Of a stretch of DNA of 35,941 nucleotides, positions 7,321-15,393 are shown piece by piece. Source of the stretch: Pirellulales bacterium (GTDB lineage Bacteria; Planctomycetota; Planctomycetia; Pirellulales; UBA7805); NCBI GenBank assembly GCA_030751095.1, contig JASMGX010000015.1, positions 1 through 35,941 of the forward strand. The letters are read 5' to 3'. The translations under genes were made by a program, and so were the position numbers. The notes under the pieces were generated by a model, which worked only from the letters and a program-made list of their open reading frames with translations, did no database searches and was not told where the DNA came from. How positions within the stretch are numbered: position 1 is the first letter of the stretch; every line of letters starts with the position of its first letter.

Positions 7321-9069
7321 ATGTACCTGATGTCTATTGCCGAGGGACAATCTTCCGTAGCTGCTGCGGGTGGCCGAGTCGGTTCCCGTTGGTATGAATC
7401 GACCTTTTTTTTGGGACTCTCGGGTGCCTTTTTGCTCTGGCTCTCGATGCCTCCCGTCGACTGGGGATTTTTGGCCTGGGTCGCGCCCATTTGTTGGCTA
7501 CTGCTCATCCGTCGCACCGCGCTCGCCGGATGGCGTCCTTTTCTGACGTTGTATCTCGTGGGCTGGATCTATTTTGGTGCAACCTTTTACTGGATCATGC
7601 TCCCGCACGCGTTGGCGATCCTCGGTTGGCTTGCCTTGAGTTCGTATTTGGCCTTGTATGTTTTGGCTTTTGTTGGCCTTTGCAGGGTTGCTGTACATCG
7701 ATTGCACATTCCCCTGATTCTCGCCACACCGGTCGTCTGGACTGGCCTGGAGATCATCCGCGCCCACTTGCTCACGGGGTTTCTGATGGCCGCACTGGGA
7801 CACACCCAGTATCGCTGGCTCTCAGTCATCCAACTCAGCGATCTGGTTGGAGCCTATGGGGTTAGTTTTCTGATCATGTTTGTTGCTGCCGCTCTGGCCA
7901 GGGCATTGCCCTTCAATGGCAGGAGATGTACGTTTTGGCCACTGTTGCCTGCAGGATTGGCTGTCTTGGTGGCAGTGATATATGGGCAGCTTCGGCTGCA
8001 GCATGAAGTACTCGAGCAAGGTCCCCGCATTGCGCTGATTCAAGGAAGTATTGATACCGAATTTGATGTTGATCCGGAACAATCCAATCGGAGGATCGAG
8101 AAGCAATATCTGCAGTTGACGAGAAATGTCTTAAAAGAGCATCCAGATATCGATCTGGTGATCTGGCCGGAGTCGATGTGTACGATTCCGCTGATCACCA
8201 TTGAACAGGGCGCGTGGCTTCCGGCAAACCTACTTATCCAACGGTTTATGCAGAAACCTGAAGAGGCACGTCGTCTGGAAAAAGAGCGAAAACTTCCCTT
8301 AGCGATTTATCAATATGCAAAATATAACCAAGCTCGGTTTGGCCAGCTTGTGCAACAGTTGGCATTGGCCCGGGCGGAGCAAAATTCTGCAATCCCCCGT
8401 TTGCTTCTTGGTGTCAATAGCCAGCACTACGGTGCGGGCCATATGAAGAGCTTTAATAGTTCGGTGTATTTGGGAAGTGCCGGAGAAATATTGGGTCGTT
8501 ACGACAAGATGCATCTGGTGATGTTTGGGGAATATATTCCCCTGGGAGATATTTTTCCCGCACTCTATCGGTTCACGCCGCTGGTAGACGGACTGACGCC
8601 CGGTAAGGAGGCGATAATCTACGATGTCGGCGGATGTCATCTGACGCCCAGCATTTGTTACGAGACGGTGTTGCCGCATGTTATCCGTCGTCAACTGTTG
8701 ATGCTTGAGCAAGACGGTACCGAAGCAGATGTATTGGTGAGTCAGACGAACGATGGTTGGTTTTGGGGTTCTGCGGCCTTGGACATGCACATGATCTGCG
8801 GAATCTTTCGGGCGGTCGAATTTCGCAAGCCGCTGTTGATTGCTGCCAACACCGGTTTTTCTGCCTCAATCAATTCGGATGGATTCCTTGAGCATCGTGG
8901 CGATCGGCGGACTGTCGATACGCTAGTTGTACGTCCTCGAATGGATCAGAGAGAGAGTTTCTATCTTTATGCGGGAGACTGGTTTGCTTGGCTATGCGCA
9001 GCATGTTCGGTGGGGCTGCTGTTTTTTGCTCTATTCGAAAAGATGTACCGTGGCCGTGTTGGCAAGTAA
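7321..9069 (+). CDS. lnt: Apolipoprotein N-acyltransferase Lnt
   Basis: Lnt transfers an acyl chain from phospholipid to the N-terminal Cys of lipoproteins in the inner membrane, completing their maturation. The N-terminal half (about residues 20-225) carries several membrane helices. The C-terminal half is the nitrilase-fold domain. The catalytic triad is visible: Glu in IWPESMCTIPL, Lys in RYDKMHLVMFGEYIPLGD and Cys in LTPSICYETVLPH. A final membrane helix lies near the C-terminus (WLCAACSVGLLFFALF). At 582 residues it is longer than the roughly 510 of E. coli Lnt, mainly through an extra charged stretch between Glu and Lys (MQKPEEARRLEKERKLPLAI). The ORF track starts at 6946, inside moeA in another frame. 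I chose ATG 7321; ATG 7330 is equally possible, and neither has a clear ribosome site. Confidence 0.93.
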   Translation: MYLMSIAEGQSSVAAAGGRVGSRWYESTFFLGLSGAFLLWLSMPPVDWGFLAWVAPICWLLLIRRTALAGWRPFLTLYLVGWIYFGATFYWIMLPHALAILGWLALSSYLALYVLAFVGLCRVAVHRLHIPLILATPVVWTGLEIIRAHLLTGFLMAALGHTQYRWLSVIQLSDLVGAYGVSFLIMFVAAALARALPFNGRRCTFWPLLPAGLAVLVAVIYGQLRLQHEVLEQGPRIALIQGSIDTEFDVDPEQSNRRIEKQYLQLTRNVLKEHPDIDLVIWPESMCTIPLITIEQGAWLPANLLIQRFMQKPEEARRLEKERKLPLAIYQYAKYNQARFGQLVQQLALARAEQNSAIPRLLLGVNSQHYGAGHMKSFNSSVYLGSAGEILGRYDKMHLVMFGEYIPLGDIFPALYRFTPLVDGLTPGKEAIIYDVGGCHLTPSICYETVLPHVIRRQLLMLEQDGTEADVLVSQTNDGWFWGSAALDMHMICGIFRAVEFRKPLLIAANTGFSASINSDGFLEHRGDRRTVDTLVVRPRMDQRESFYLYAGDWFAWLCAACSVGLLFFALFEKMYRGRVGK

Positions 9070-9514
9070 TGCATGACGCTAAGGGTGAATGGGAGATGTG
9101 GTTCTGGTAACTGAGGCTCGGATAAAGTGATTCTGAGGTGGCGGATCCAATCTCAGTCGGCCCGGTAAGTTGCGGACAATAACGGTTTGAACCGGCACGA
9201 GTCCATAAACCTCGGTGATCTAGGGGGTAAAATAGTGGAGTTGCTGGGCCGAAAATGCCGTTTATAAGGACTATGTGGCAGGCTAGAATGTGCAAATCCT
9301 GTGGCCTTTGTTTGACAGTCGAATCGGGCCGCAGCTATACTTCAGTTAAGGTGAGTTAGGGGCGGTTTTGGAGTCTTTGAGTGGAACTCTCACCACCAGT
9401 TTCACAAAGCCATTTCGGGCTGTGATTCCATGGGTGATAGAACTTCATTCAGATGGGCGCTGCTTTGAAGGTAGTCTATCTGGTTTGAAACATTGAGAAG
9501 CAAGGAGGGATTCG
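9070..9514 (+). other. Intergenic region with a promoter and a long leader
   Basis: This 445-base gap between lnt and the coiled-coil membrane protein holds a consensus-like promoter at 9312-9341. A leader of about 165 bases follows, then AAGGAGG (9502-9508). The minus ORF 8870-9295 that enters it is mainly a shadow of lnt. I see no terminator after lnt and no RNA gene. Confidence 0.45.
9312..9341 (+). promoter_or_regulatory. Strong sigma70-like promoter
   Basis: A perfect -35 box TTGACA and the -10 box TATACT (5 of 6) are separated by 18 bases, giving an expected start near 9348. It would drive the coiled-coil protein at 9515 and the small membrane protein after it. Confidence 0.55.
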
Positions 9515-10399
9515 ATGAACCTCGTTGGGAAAATTTTCGTATTCCTGATTTTTTCCATGAGCGTTGTGTTCATGTCGTTTGCAGTCATGATCTACGCGAC
9601 GCACACGAACTGGAAAGATGAAGTGCTGCGGACCGAGCGAGGCAAGCGCGGTGAGAAGTTGGGTTGCAAAAAACGACTCGAGACTGAAGAACATAAGAAC
9701 ATCCAGCTTCAGTCACAAAAGCGAGATTTGGAGTCTAAGATTGCGACCGAGCAGGCGGCCAAACGCCAGGAAATTGCCAAGCTGGAATCCCAATATAGTG
9801 ATTTGAACCAGCATTACGACAATTTAAAAACGCAGTATTCAGAAAATGTCAAGGAACTGAGCGTAAAAATAAAAGAGGTGCAAAACCAGCAAAATATTTT
9901 AGAGAATCTTAGTGCAGAAAATGAGAAGATGAGAGCTGATATCAAGACGGCTCGAGAAGAGATTGACAAAAAATTTAAAAAAATGCTGAAGCTCGTTGAA
10001 CAGAACAATCAGGCGGAGGGCGAGACAAAACGCCTCGCGGAGCGGAAAAAACAGCTGATTGAAGAACTAAAAAGCGCAGAACGTGTCCTCTCGGCGAACA
10101 ATTTGACGAAACACACTCCTGTCGAAAATACGCCTCCGTCCATTGATGGCGTCATCACCAGGGTAAAGAGACTCAAGGATAATATTTACGTCGAAGTGAC
10201 TGTCGGAAGTGATGACGGTATCCGGTTAGGCCACGAGATGGAGGTCTATCGGGGTGGAAAATATCTCGGGCAGATTGAAATTGTGCGTACGACTCCCGAT
10301 AAGTCGGTCGGTAAGGTGGACCCGAGTCGCCAGCAGGGGCAGATCCGCGAACGCGATCGCGTGGAGACGCGACGAAGTCTGAAGCTCACCGCAGGCTAA
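9515..10399 (+). CDS. Inner-membrane protein with long coiled coil and a C-terminal small beta domain
   Basis: I recognise the architecture but no named function. Residues about 5-28 form one membrane helix (IFVFLIFSMSVVFMSFAVMI). Residues about 40-205 form a long Lys/Glu/Gln-rich coiled coil, including ENLSAENEKMRADIKTAREE. Residues about 215-290 form a compact domain (VEVTVGSDDGIRLGHEMEVY, then YLGQIEIVRTTPDKSVGKV). That domain resembles the FlgT-C-like or small-barrel repeats found at the ends of some envelope proteins; this is by eye. AAGGAGG six bases before the ATG makes the start firm. The shape suggests a periplasmic strut or tether, since most of the chain follows one N-terminal helix. 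A small membrane protein follows after 83 bases and is probably co-expressed. Confidence 0.85.
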   Translation: MNLVGKIFVFLIFSMSVVFMSFAVMIYATHTNWKDEVLRTERGKRGEKLGCKKRLETEEHKNIQLQSQKRDLESKIATEQAAKRQEIAKLESQYSDLNQHYDNLKTQYSENVKELSVKIKEVQNQQNILENLSAENEKMRADIKTAREEIDKKFKKMLKLVEQNNQAEGETKRLAERKKQLIEELKSAERVLSANNLTKHTPVENTPPSIDGVITRVKRLKDNIYVEVTVGSDDGIRLGHEMEVYRGGKYLGQIEIVRTTPDKSVGKVDPSRQQGQIRERDRVETRRSLKLTAG

Positions 10400-10482
10400 T
10401 CAGCACATAGGAGCGATTGCCGATAGACTTGCATGCACTTCGTGAAGGTCCTCTGCGATTCAAAGTTTAGGAAATCAACATC

Positions 10483-10710
10483 GTGGCAAAGAAGAAACGA
10501 AAGAAAAAGCAAACGGGGCCACTGGCGAAACAGAAGGCCACGGTTTACACGATGATGTTGATTTTTTCTTTTCTGGCCTTGGTGCTGGCCTGTGTTCTGA
10601 TGTACCTGGAATTAAAAGAATACGATTTTGATATTGAGGCCAAGCAGTACCAGTCGGCTTATCTAAATCCCACTGTAGCGACTGATGCCGAAACAGTTGC
10701 TTCCTTCTGA
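10483..10710 (+). CDS. Small single-pass membrane protein, 75 residues
   Basis: The protein starts at a GTG (10483) and opens with a very basic stretch (KKKRKKKQTG). One membrane helix follows at about residues 24-43 (TMMLIFSFLALVLACVLMYL), then an acidic tail ending near the C-terminus. The basic N-terminus predicts an N-in, C-out orientation. There is no recognisable family. It lies 83 bases after the coiled-coil membrane protein with no terminator or promoter visible between, so the two are probably an operon and may act together. The GTG start lacks a canonical ribosome binding site, but no other start precedes the basic run. Confidence 0.72.
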   Translation: MAKKKRKKKQTGPLAKQKATVYTMMLIFSFLALVLACVLMYLELKEYDFDIEAKQYQSAYLNPTVATDAETVASF

Positions 10711-11156
10711 GAGTTGATCGAGCGCGCTGTTCGACTCACAACGACTCCACGGGAGTACATGCTCCGTCAGATTGCAATGTGCTCGTGGGATGAGAGTGCA
10801 GTCGGGCATCGGCGAATCTCTGGTGTGTCCCTTTGGTTTTTGCCGCCTGCAGGCGATCGATGGTAAACTGTGAGGATTAGCCGGTCTTTGCAATGCTGCT
10901 AGCAGTCGCCAGATATCGCAACCGATACGCCTTTTCCAAAGTGCAATATTCAGATGCTCAGAAAAGTCATGGCAGTTGCCCTGCTTTTTCACCCTAGTCT
11001 TTAATTTTCTGGGGGAAATACTTGACACTCGCATATCCCAGAATTAGCCTGACTGTTGGCCTTAATATTTCTCTTGGGAAGATGGCCGAGTTGGTTGGAT
11101 CTATCGGTCCAACACATACCTGCCGAAGAAATCAAATCCGTTAGGGAGTGCTTATC
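10711..11156 (+). other. Intergenic region upstream of the YTV protein gene
   Basis: No convincing gene is seen in this 446-base gap. A perfect TTGACA lies at 11022-11027, but the base-17 position downstream reads TAGCCT, a poor -10 box. TAATAT at 11063-11068 has no matching -35. A hairpin lies at 11094-11113 and the ribosome site AGGGAG at 11143-11148. A tRNA-like stretch near 11081 (GATGGCCGAGTTGGTT) has no acceptor stem and is not a tRNA. Confidence 0.4.
11094..11113 (+). promoter_or_regulatory. Leader hairpin of the YTV gene
   Basis: GTTGGA and TCCAAC form a perfect 6-bp stem with an 8-base loop, about 30 bases before the ribosome site. There is no T-run after it, so it is not a terminator. 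It could affect mRNA stability or translation; this is inference. Confidence 0.3.
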
Positions 11157-12125
11157 GTGATTATTCGTTCAATCGTTGTTGTGTTGGGATTGTTTGTTTC
11201 AGTGATGGTCTGCGAGACTGCGCGGGCAGCCGATGCATGCTGTGATGAAACGGTTGCCAAACCGTGTTATGTCGAGCGGACGGTAATGCGACCGCAGTAT
11301 GTCACAGAGACGCGGATGTGCACTTCGACAGAGTACCGTTATGAAACGCGAGAGCGGACAATCACGGTACAAAAATGTGTTGCTGAAACGGCAGCGCGAA
11401 CATGCGAAGTGACAGTCATGGTGCCCGAGCAGCGAACCCGGACAGTGTCTTACACGGTGAATCGTCCGGTGACGCGGACCGTTTCCCGGCAGTATCAGGT
11501 TCAAGTCCCCGTCTGGCAAAATGTTGAGCAATCCTGCACGGTACAGGTTCCCCATGTAGAAACGCGGCAAGCGCAGCGGATTGAATGTCGTCGTGTTCCC
11601 GTCACTGTGATGAAAACAGTTTGTCGAGATGCCGGTTGCTGGGTCAATCAAACGCTACAGGTACCCGGATGCGATCCCTGTGGTCGAGCGGTCATGCGGA
11701 CAGTCTGTCGTCCGGTGTACGTGCCGAAGACAGTTCAGGAGCAAGTGCCGGTTACCTGCTATAAAACCGAGCGGGTCAGTGTGCCCTATCAATACAAGGT
11801 GACTGTCTGTAAGCCGGAGGTGCGGAAGCGAATGGTGCGGGTTTGCAACTACCGCACCGAGACACGAACGTGTAATGTTCAAGTCTGTGAAATGCAGTGC
11901 GTGCCAATGACTAAGGAAGTCAAATACACTTGCATGATGCCCCAGAAAAAACAGCGTAGCTATAACGTCACCACCTACCGGATGATTCCGGAAAAGCGGG
12001 TAGAGACCTACAAAGTCTGTGTGCCCCATCAGGTGCAAAAACCGGTGAAAGTTCGTGTCTGCCGGATGGTGGCCGAAAAGATTCAGGTGCCGGTTTGCAG
12101 TGACTGCGAGGATTGCTGTTCCTAG
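11157..12125 (+). CDS. Secreted cysteine-rich YTV-type cell-surface protein
   Basis: The protein has a signal peptide (VVVLGLFVSVMVCETARAADA) and then about 300 residues of repetitive, very basic and Cys/Val/Thr/Tyr-rich sequence. Typical stretches are RTRTVSYTVNRPVTRTVSRQ, VPVTCYKTERVSVPYQYKV and RVCNYRTETRTCNVQVCEMQ. I count about 26 cysteines, with CSDCEDCCS at the end. This matches the YTV family named from Rhodopirellula baltica and linked to the planctomycete cell surface; the role is structural rather than enzymatic by current knowledge. Disulfide cross-linking outside the cell is an inference from the cysteine content. The start is moved from the ORF-track GTG 11148 to GTG 11157, because AGGGAG (11143-11148) sits eight bases before 11157 and overlaps 11148. 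Confidence 0.88.
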   Translation: MIIRSIVVVLGLFVSVMVCETARAADACCDETVAKPCYVERTVMRPQYVTETRMCTSTEYRYETRERTITVQKCVAETAARTCEVTVMVPEQRTRTVSYTVNRPVTRTVSRQYQVQVPVWQNVEQSCTVQVPHVETRQAQRIECRRVPVTVMKTVCRDAGCWVNQTLQVPGCDPCGRAVMRTVCRPVYVPKTVQEQVPVTCYKTERVSVPYQYKVTVCKPEVRKRMVRVCNYRTETRTCNVQVCEMQCVPMTKEVKYTCMMPQKKQRSYNVTTYRMIPEKRVETYKVCVPHQVQKPVKVRVCRMVAEKIQVPVCSDCEDCCS

Positions 12126-12141
12126 ATGCCACCTTGGCATC
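12125..12141 (+). terminator. Hairpin at the end of the YTV gene
   Basis: GATGCCA and TGGCATC form a perfect 7-bp stem with a 3-base loop, starting on the last base of the stop codon. The T-run after it is weak (a short TTTT about 12 bases later), so termination is uncertain. Confidence 0.35.
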
Positions 12142-12448
12142 ATCTACAATCATTTTGCCTGTCGGGGTTTTATGTGCGCTGGCGGTTCCTCGCGGCTTCT
12201 CGTTTTGCAGCATTCTCTTTCGGTCGCGCCGCTTCTCTGCCGGGCTGCGAAAATCCTACACGGACAATTATCGTTCGGTTGCAACAAAAATCTCGAACTG
12301 GCATCGGGAAACAACTACAGCTCCTCTATAATCATGCAGTTGGTGTCGCCTTGGCTGGCTATGCCCGATTGCCGGCCGCGCAATATAGAGACATTTTGGA
12401 TGTGTACCAATGCACGCAGTTTTGTGGTTGCTTTGAAGAGTCCCATTG
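12142..12448 (+). other. Intergenic region upstream of the fucosyltransferase
   Basis: Open frames cross this 307-base gap (12055-12543, 12126-12449, 12113-12331), but none shows a protein family or ribosome binding site, and they overlap known genes in other frames. I see no promoter of quality and no RNA gene. Confidence 0.35.
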
Positions 12449-13387
12449 ATGAAGCCCAAACTGAGATTGAAATACACAGATTTTTACAAGGGCTGGCCGG
12501 TTCGAGAAAATCTATTTTCTCAAATCCTTTCAGAATTGTATGATCTGGAGTTTTCTGAAGATCCGGAGTTGGTGATCTTTCTGCCTTTCGGCCATCAGCA
12601 TCTGAAATACCGATGTCGAAAGATATTTATTACGGGTGAAAATCATCGCCCGAATTTCAATGTCTGTGATTACGCATTTTCTTTTGATTACTTGGACGAT
12701 GCGCGTAATTACCGATTTCCCCTTGCACTGTGGGGTAAGCGAGAGAGACCACCAGATTGGTCCGCAGAGATGGAACTGCAGAAGAAGACCCGCTTTTGCA
12801 ACTTCGTCTTTTCCAATCCGTCCTCCCCCCTGCGGAATCAACTCTATAAGAAACTGAGTCGCTATAAAAAGGTAGATTCTGGTGGGCGTTACAAAAATAA
12901 CCTGGGCTACCGACTCGCGGACAAGCACTCTTTTGTATCGCAGTGCAAATTTACGATTGCCTATGAAAATAGTTCTTACCCTGGTTACGTTACCGAAAAA
13001 ATAGCGGATGCTTTTGCTGCCAATACCATTGGCATCTATTGGGGTAATCCATTAGTCCATCTCGACTTCAATCCGGACAGTTTTATCAACTTCTATGATT
13101 ATGGGAGCAATGAGGCGGTGATCGAGAGGATTATCGAGTTGGATCAGAACGATACGGCTTATCTGGAAATGTTGCGACAACCATGTTATCTCGGCAATGA
13201 ATATCCGAAGGCCTACAGTAGGGAGCGACTCCGGAACCAGTTGCAAACAATCGTCGAATCTGACGAAATTCCGGTGTCGAAAAAGTCGTCCCGCTGGGTA
13301 CACCACTTCCGCCACCGCGCAGACAACATGCAATTCAAATGGGGCAGACGATGGCACCGCTGGAAGTACCGTTTGCTACGGATCTGA
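12449..13387 (+). CDS. GT10-family fucosyltransferase-like glycosyltransferase
   Basis: Enzymes of glycosyltransferase family 10 transfer fucose from GDP-fucose to a glycan, usually with alpha-1,3 or alpha-1,4 linkage. The diagnostic block is CKFTIAYENSSYPGYVTEKI, followed by ADAFAANTIGIYWGNP, close to the family pattern of Glu-Asn-Ser, then Tyr-Val-Thr-Glu-Lys, then a Gly-containing end. Length (312 residues) fits the soluble bacterial enzymes. There is no signal peptide or membrane helix, and the basic C-terminus (HRADNMQFKWGRRWHRWKYR) may help it bind the membrane, as in the Helicobacter enzymes. ATG 12449 is chosen over the overlapping TTG 12446. No fucose-synthesis gene or other glycosyltransferase is adjacent. 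The family is firm; sugar and linkage are not provable here. Confidence 0.88.
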   Translation: MKPKLRLKYTDFYKGWPVRENLFSQILSELYDLEFSEDPELVIFLPFGHQHLKYRCRKIFITGENHRPNFNVCDYAFSFDYLDDARNYRFPLALWGKRERPPDWSAEMELQKKTRFCNFVFSNPSSPLRNQLYKKLSRYKKVDSGGRYKNNLGYRLADKHSFVSQCKFTIAYENSSYPGYVTEKIADAFAANTIGIYWGNPLVHLDFNPDSFINFYDYGSNEAVIERIIELDQNDTAYLEMLRQPCYLGNEYPKAYSRERLRNQLQTIVESDEIPVSKKSSRWVHHFRHRADNMQFKWGRRWHRWKYRLLRI

Positions 13388-13480
13388 AGCGGACAATACG
13401 CTCTGCGAGCCACGACATTGGTGCTTTTTTGGCTGCAATGTCTCTTGCATCACTGAGCTAGTGAAAACAAATACGAGTAT

Positions 13481-15103
13481 TTACTCAATGTCCTGTTGAT
13501 CCGCCTGATGTGCAGCCTCAATCTGGTCAAAATAGACTTGCGTCTGCTCCGGAGGGATCGGGAGCCGTCGGGCAAGAAAAAAGCAAATCAGAGACCAGAC
13601 TGCAGTGCCTGCCATTCCTTGCAAGTCGGTGATCTTTTGAATGCCTCCATGCCCACCGAGCCAGGTGATCAATACCAATCCTATTAAAAAAGGGGGGATC
13701 CAAAGCGCGGAGGCGAGGTCCGTCTTCTGGCGAAGCAATAACTGTGAAGCGATGAACACCACACCACAAATACAAAACACGAGGCCCAACTTCCACACGA
13801 CCGCCCACCCTGTAATGTAGATCAGCAGTCCGCAGATCATGAACGCCAGGGGGCAAAAGAATTCGGCCCAGGGTAGTCGGAAGGGCCGCTTCTGCTGGGG
13901 TAACTGTCGACGAAGTGCCAACAGACTTAGTGGCCCGAGTGCGTATGCGATGACGACGACAGCCGTGAGAAAGGCGACCAGCTCCTGCCAGCCAGGAAAG
14001 GGAAGAAAGAGAAAGAGTCCGATGGGAAACGACAGGACGATCAAGAGGCCCGGCGAGTGGTAACGACCGACGCGACTGAGTCGACCGGGCAGGTAGCGGT
14101 CGTGGCTCATGCCGCGGGCGATTCGCAGACTCGAACCGAGATTGATCAATCCCGCACCCAACGGCGAGACGATCGCCCCGGCAAAAACAAAATAAAACAT
14201 CCATACGACACCGAGTGTCTTGGCCAATCCGGCAATCGGGCCGACTTGGTCGGTAAAACCAAGCTCTCTCCAGTTGCCCGGCTCGGGAAAATTATCTGGC
14301 CTCAAGCCTCCCAGAAAGGCTATCTGCAGAGCGATGTAACAGAGCATGCAAAAGAGGATCGATGCAATGACTGCAATCGGAACATCCCGATGTGGATTCT
14401 TCGACTCGCCAGCTGCGATTGCCGCATGCTGGAATCCAGTGAATGCATAAATCACACCTCCATACGCCAGAGCGCGGAAGATTCCTCCCGCGCCGTACGG
14501 AGCAAAACCTCCTTCGTTGATATCATCAAACATTTCCCAGCGGAAGGCGAATACAATTAATGAGACCGTAACGACAACCACCAGCGCAATTTTTATCCAG
14601 GTGAGGCTGTTGTTGATATGGGCAAAAAGTTTGACTCCCCGCCAGTTGATCAATGAAAAAAGAATCCAAAGTACGGCGGCACAAAAAAATCCGTACAGGG
14701 TCAGGGGATGGGAAATGGTCTGTCCGTCTTTTCCGAGTTGCTCCTTGGTCAGCCAGGGAAAGTAGATGGAGCCGTACTGCATCACCGCCTGCACTTCGGC
14801 GGCCACAATAACCGTAAAGGTCAGCCAGGAACTTAAGGATGCAAAAAAGCCAGCCGTGCGGCCATACGAGAGGAGCGAATAGCGGGTAATTCCGCCATTG
14901 ATCGGCAACATTGCTCCAAGTTCTGCAAAGGTGACTGCTATGACCATGATTGCCAGGCCACCGATCACCCAGGCAACCAGCGCTGCTGGTCCGGCCAGTT
15001 GCACCGCATAGAGTGGTCCGAAAAGCCAGCCGGAGCCGAGAATACCACCGACCGAAACAAACAGAAGTCCAATGAGGCCGATTTGGCGGTGATGATGGGG
15101 CAT
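13481..15103 (-). CDS. APC-superfamily amino acid permease
   Basis: This is a secondary transporter that probably takes up an amino acid with a cation. There are about 12 or more membrane helices over 540 residues. The first helix carries the family signature LLFVSVGGILGSGWLFGPLY, where the unwound GSG segment binds substrate backbone. Other blocks are FAELGAMLPINGGITRYSL, FTGFQHAAIAAGESKNPHRD and SSLRIARGMSHDRYLPG. The substrate cannot be told from sequence. The ORF track starts at 15148, inside a perfect palindrome; I use ATG 15103 (MPHHHRQIGLIG), which begins just before helix 1. There is no clear ribosome site. It is divergent from the haem-motif protein gene, with an operator-like palindrome and a tandem repeat upstream. 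Confidence 0.9.
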   Translation of the reverse strand: MPHHHRQIGLIGLLFVSVGGILGSGWLFGPLYAVQLAGPAALVAWVIGGLAIMVIAVTFAELGAMLPINGGITRYSLLSYGRTAGFFASLSSWLTFTVIVAAEVQAVMQYGSIYFPWLTKEQLGKDGQTISHPLTLYGFFCAAVLWILFSLINWRGVKLFAHINNSLTWIKIALVVVVTVSLIVFAFRWEMFDDINEGGFAPYGAGGIFRALAYGGVIYAFTGFQHAAIAAGESKNPHRDVPIAVIASILFCMLCYIALQIAFLGGLRPDNFPEPGNWRELGFTDQVGPIAGLAKTLGVVWMFYFVFAGAIVSPLGAGLINLGSSLRIARGMSHDRYLPGRLSRVGRYHSPGLLIVLSFPIGLFLFLPFPGWQELVAFLTAVVVIAYALGPLSLLALRRQLPQQKRPFRLPWAEFFCPLAFMICGLLIYITGWAVVWKLGLVFCICGVVFIASQLLLRQKTDLASALWIPPFLIGLVLITWLGGHGGIQKITDLQGMAGTAVWSLICFFLARRLPIPPEQTQVYFDQIEAAHQADQQDIE

Positions 15104-15118
15104 GACCGTGCAGTTCAC

Positions 15119-15150
15119 TGTGACAAAATTGTGACAACATGTTGTCACAA
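15119..15150 (-). promoter_or_regulatory. Operator-like palindrome and extra half-site upstream of the permease
   Basis: Bases 15129-15150 form a perfect 22-bp palindrome containing TGTGACAACATGTTGTCACA. A further half-site TGTGACA lies at 15119-15125, 11 bases (one helical turn) from the matching half at 15130. On the minus strand a -10-like TATAGA (15153-15158) sits just upstream of the palindrome, so a bound repressor would cover the transcript start of the permease. The regulator is not identified. Confidence 0.6.
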
Positions 15151-15157
15151 AATTCTA

Positions 15158-15219
15158 TAAGCTCGGTATTCTAATCGAAATTAGGCGCTAAGCTCGGTAT
15201 TCTAATCGAAATTAGGCGC
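15158..15219. repeat. Exact tandem repeat, 31 bp x 2
   Basis: The same 31 bases occur twice with no mismatch (15158-15188 and 15189-15219), beginning TAAGCTCGGTATTCTAATCG. Each unit contains CTAAT-CGAA-ATTAG, a 5-bp stem that reads as CUAAU-UUCG-AUUAG on the minus-strand RNA, with a UUCG loop. The repeat lies between the divergent permease and haem-protein genes. Confidence 0.85.
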
Positions 15220-15355
15220 TTTTAGCAGCATTACCCGCCGAGTCTCTTTGTCACGGTCATTATTGCCGGGGTGGACTCTTTTTCTGATTTGTTGCCACGC
15301 CGATTCTCTCAGTCAAACTGCTGGCCCGTCGGCGATAGGGGCATACAGGTTTCAC

Positions 15356-15384
15356 TTGCCGACGGGCTAAAACTTGCAGATAAT
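15356..15384 (+). promoter_or_regulatory. Possible promoter close to the haem-protein start
   Basis: TTGCCG and GATAAT are separated by 17 bases. The expected start is near 15391, only about three bases before ATG 15394, so the transcript would be nearly leaderless. This agrees with the lack of a ribosome binding site there. Confidence 0.35.
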
Positions 15385-15393
15385 ACTGTTGCT

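Noticed and set aside
11081-11113. tRNA-like stretch GATGGCCGAGTTGGTT
   Set aside because: No acceptor stem, anticodon arm or T loop can be built around it.
12055-12543. Plus-strand 162-codon ORF across the gap before the fucosyltransferase
   Set aside because: It overlaps both neighbouring genes in other frames and shows no ribosome site or family.
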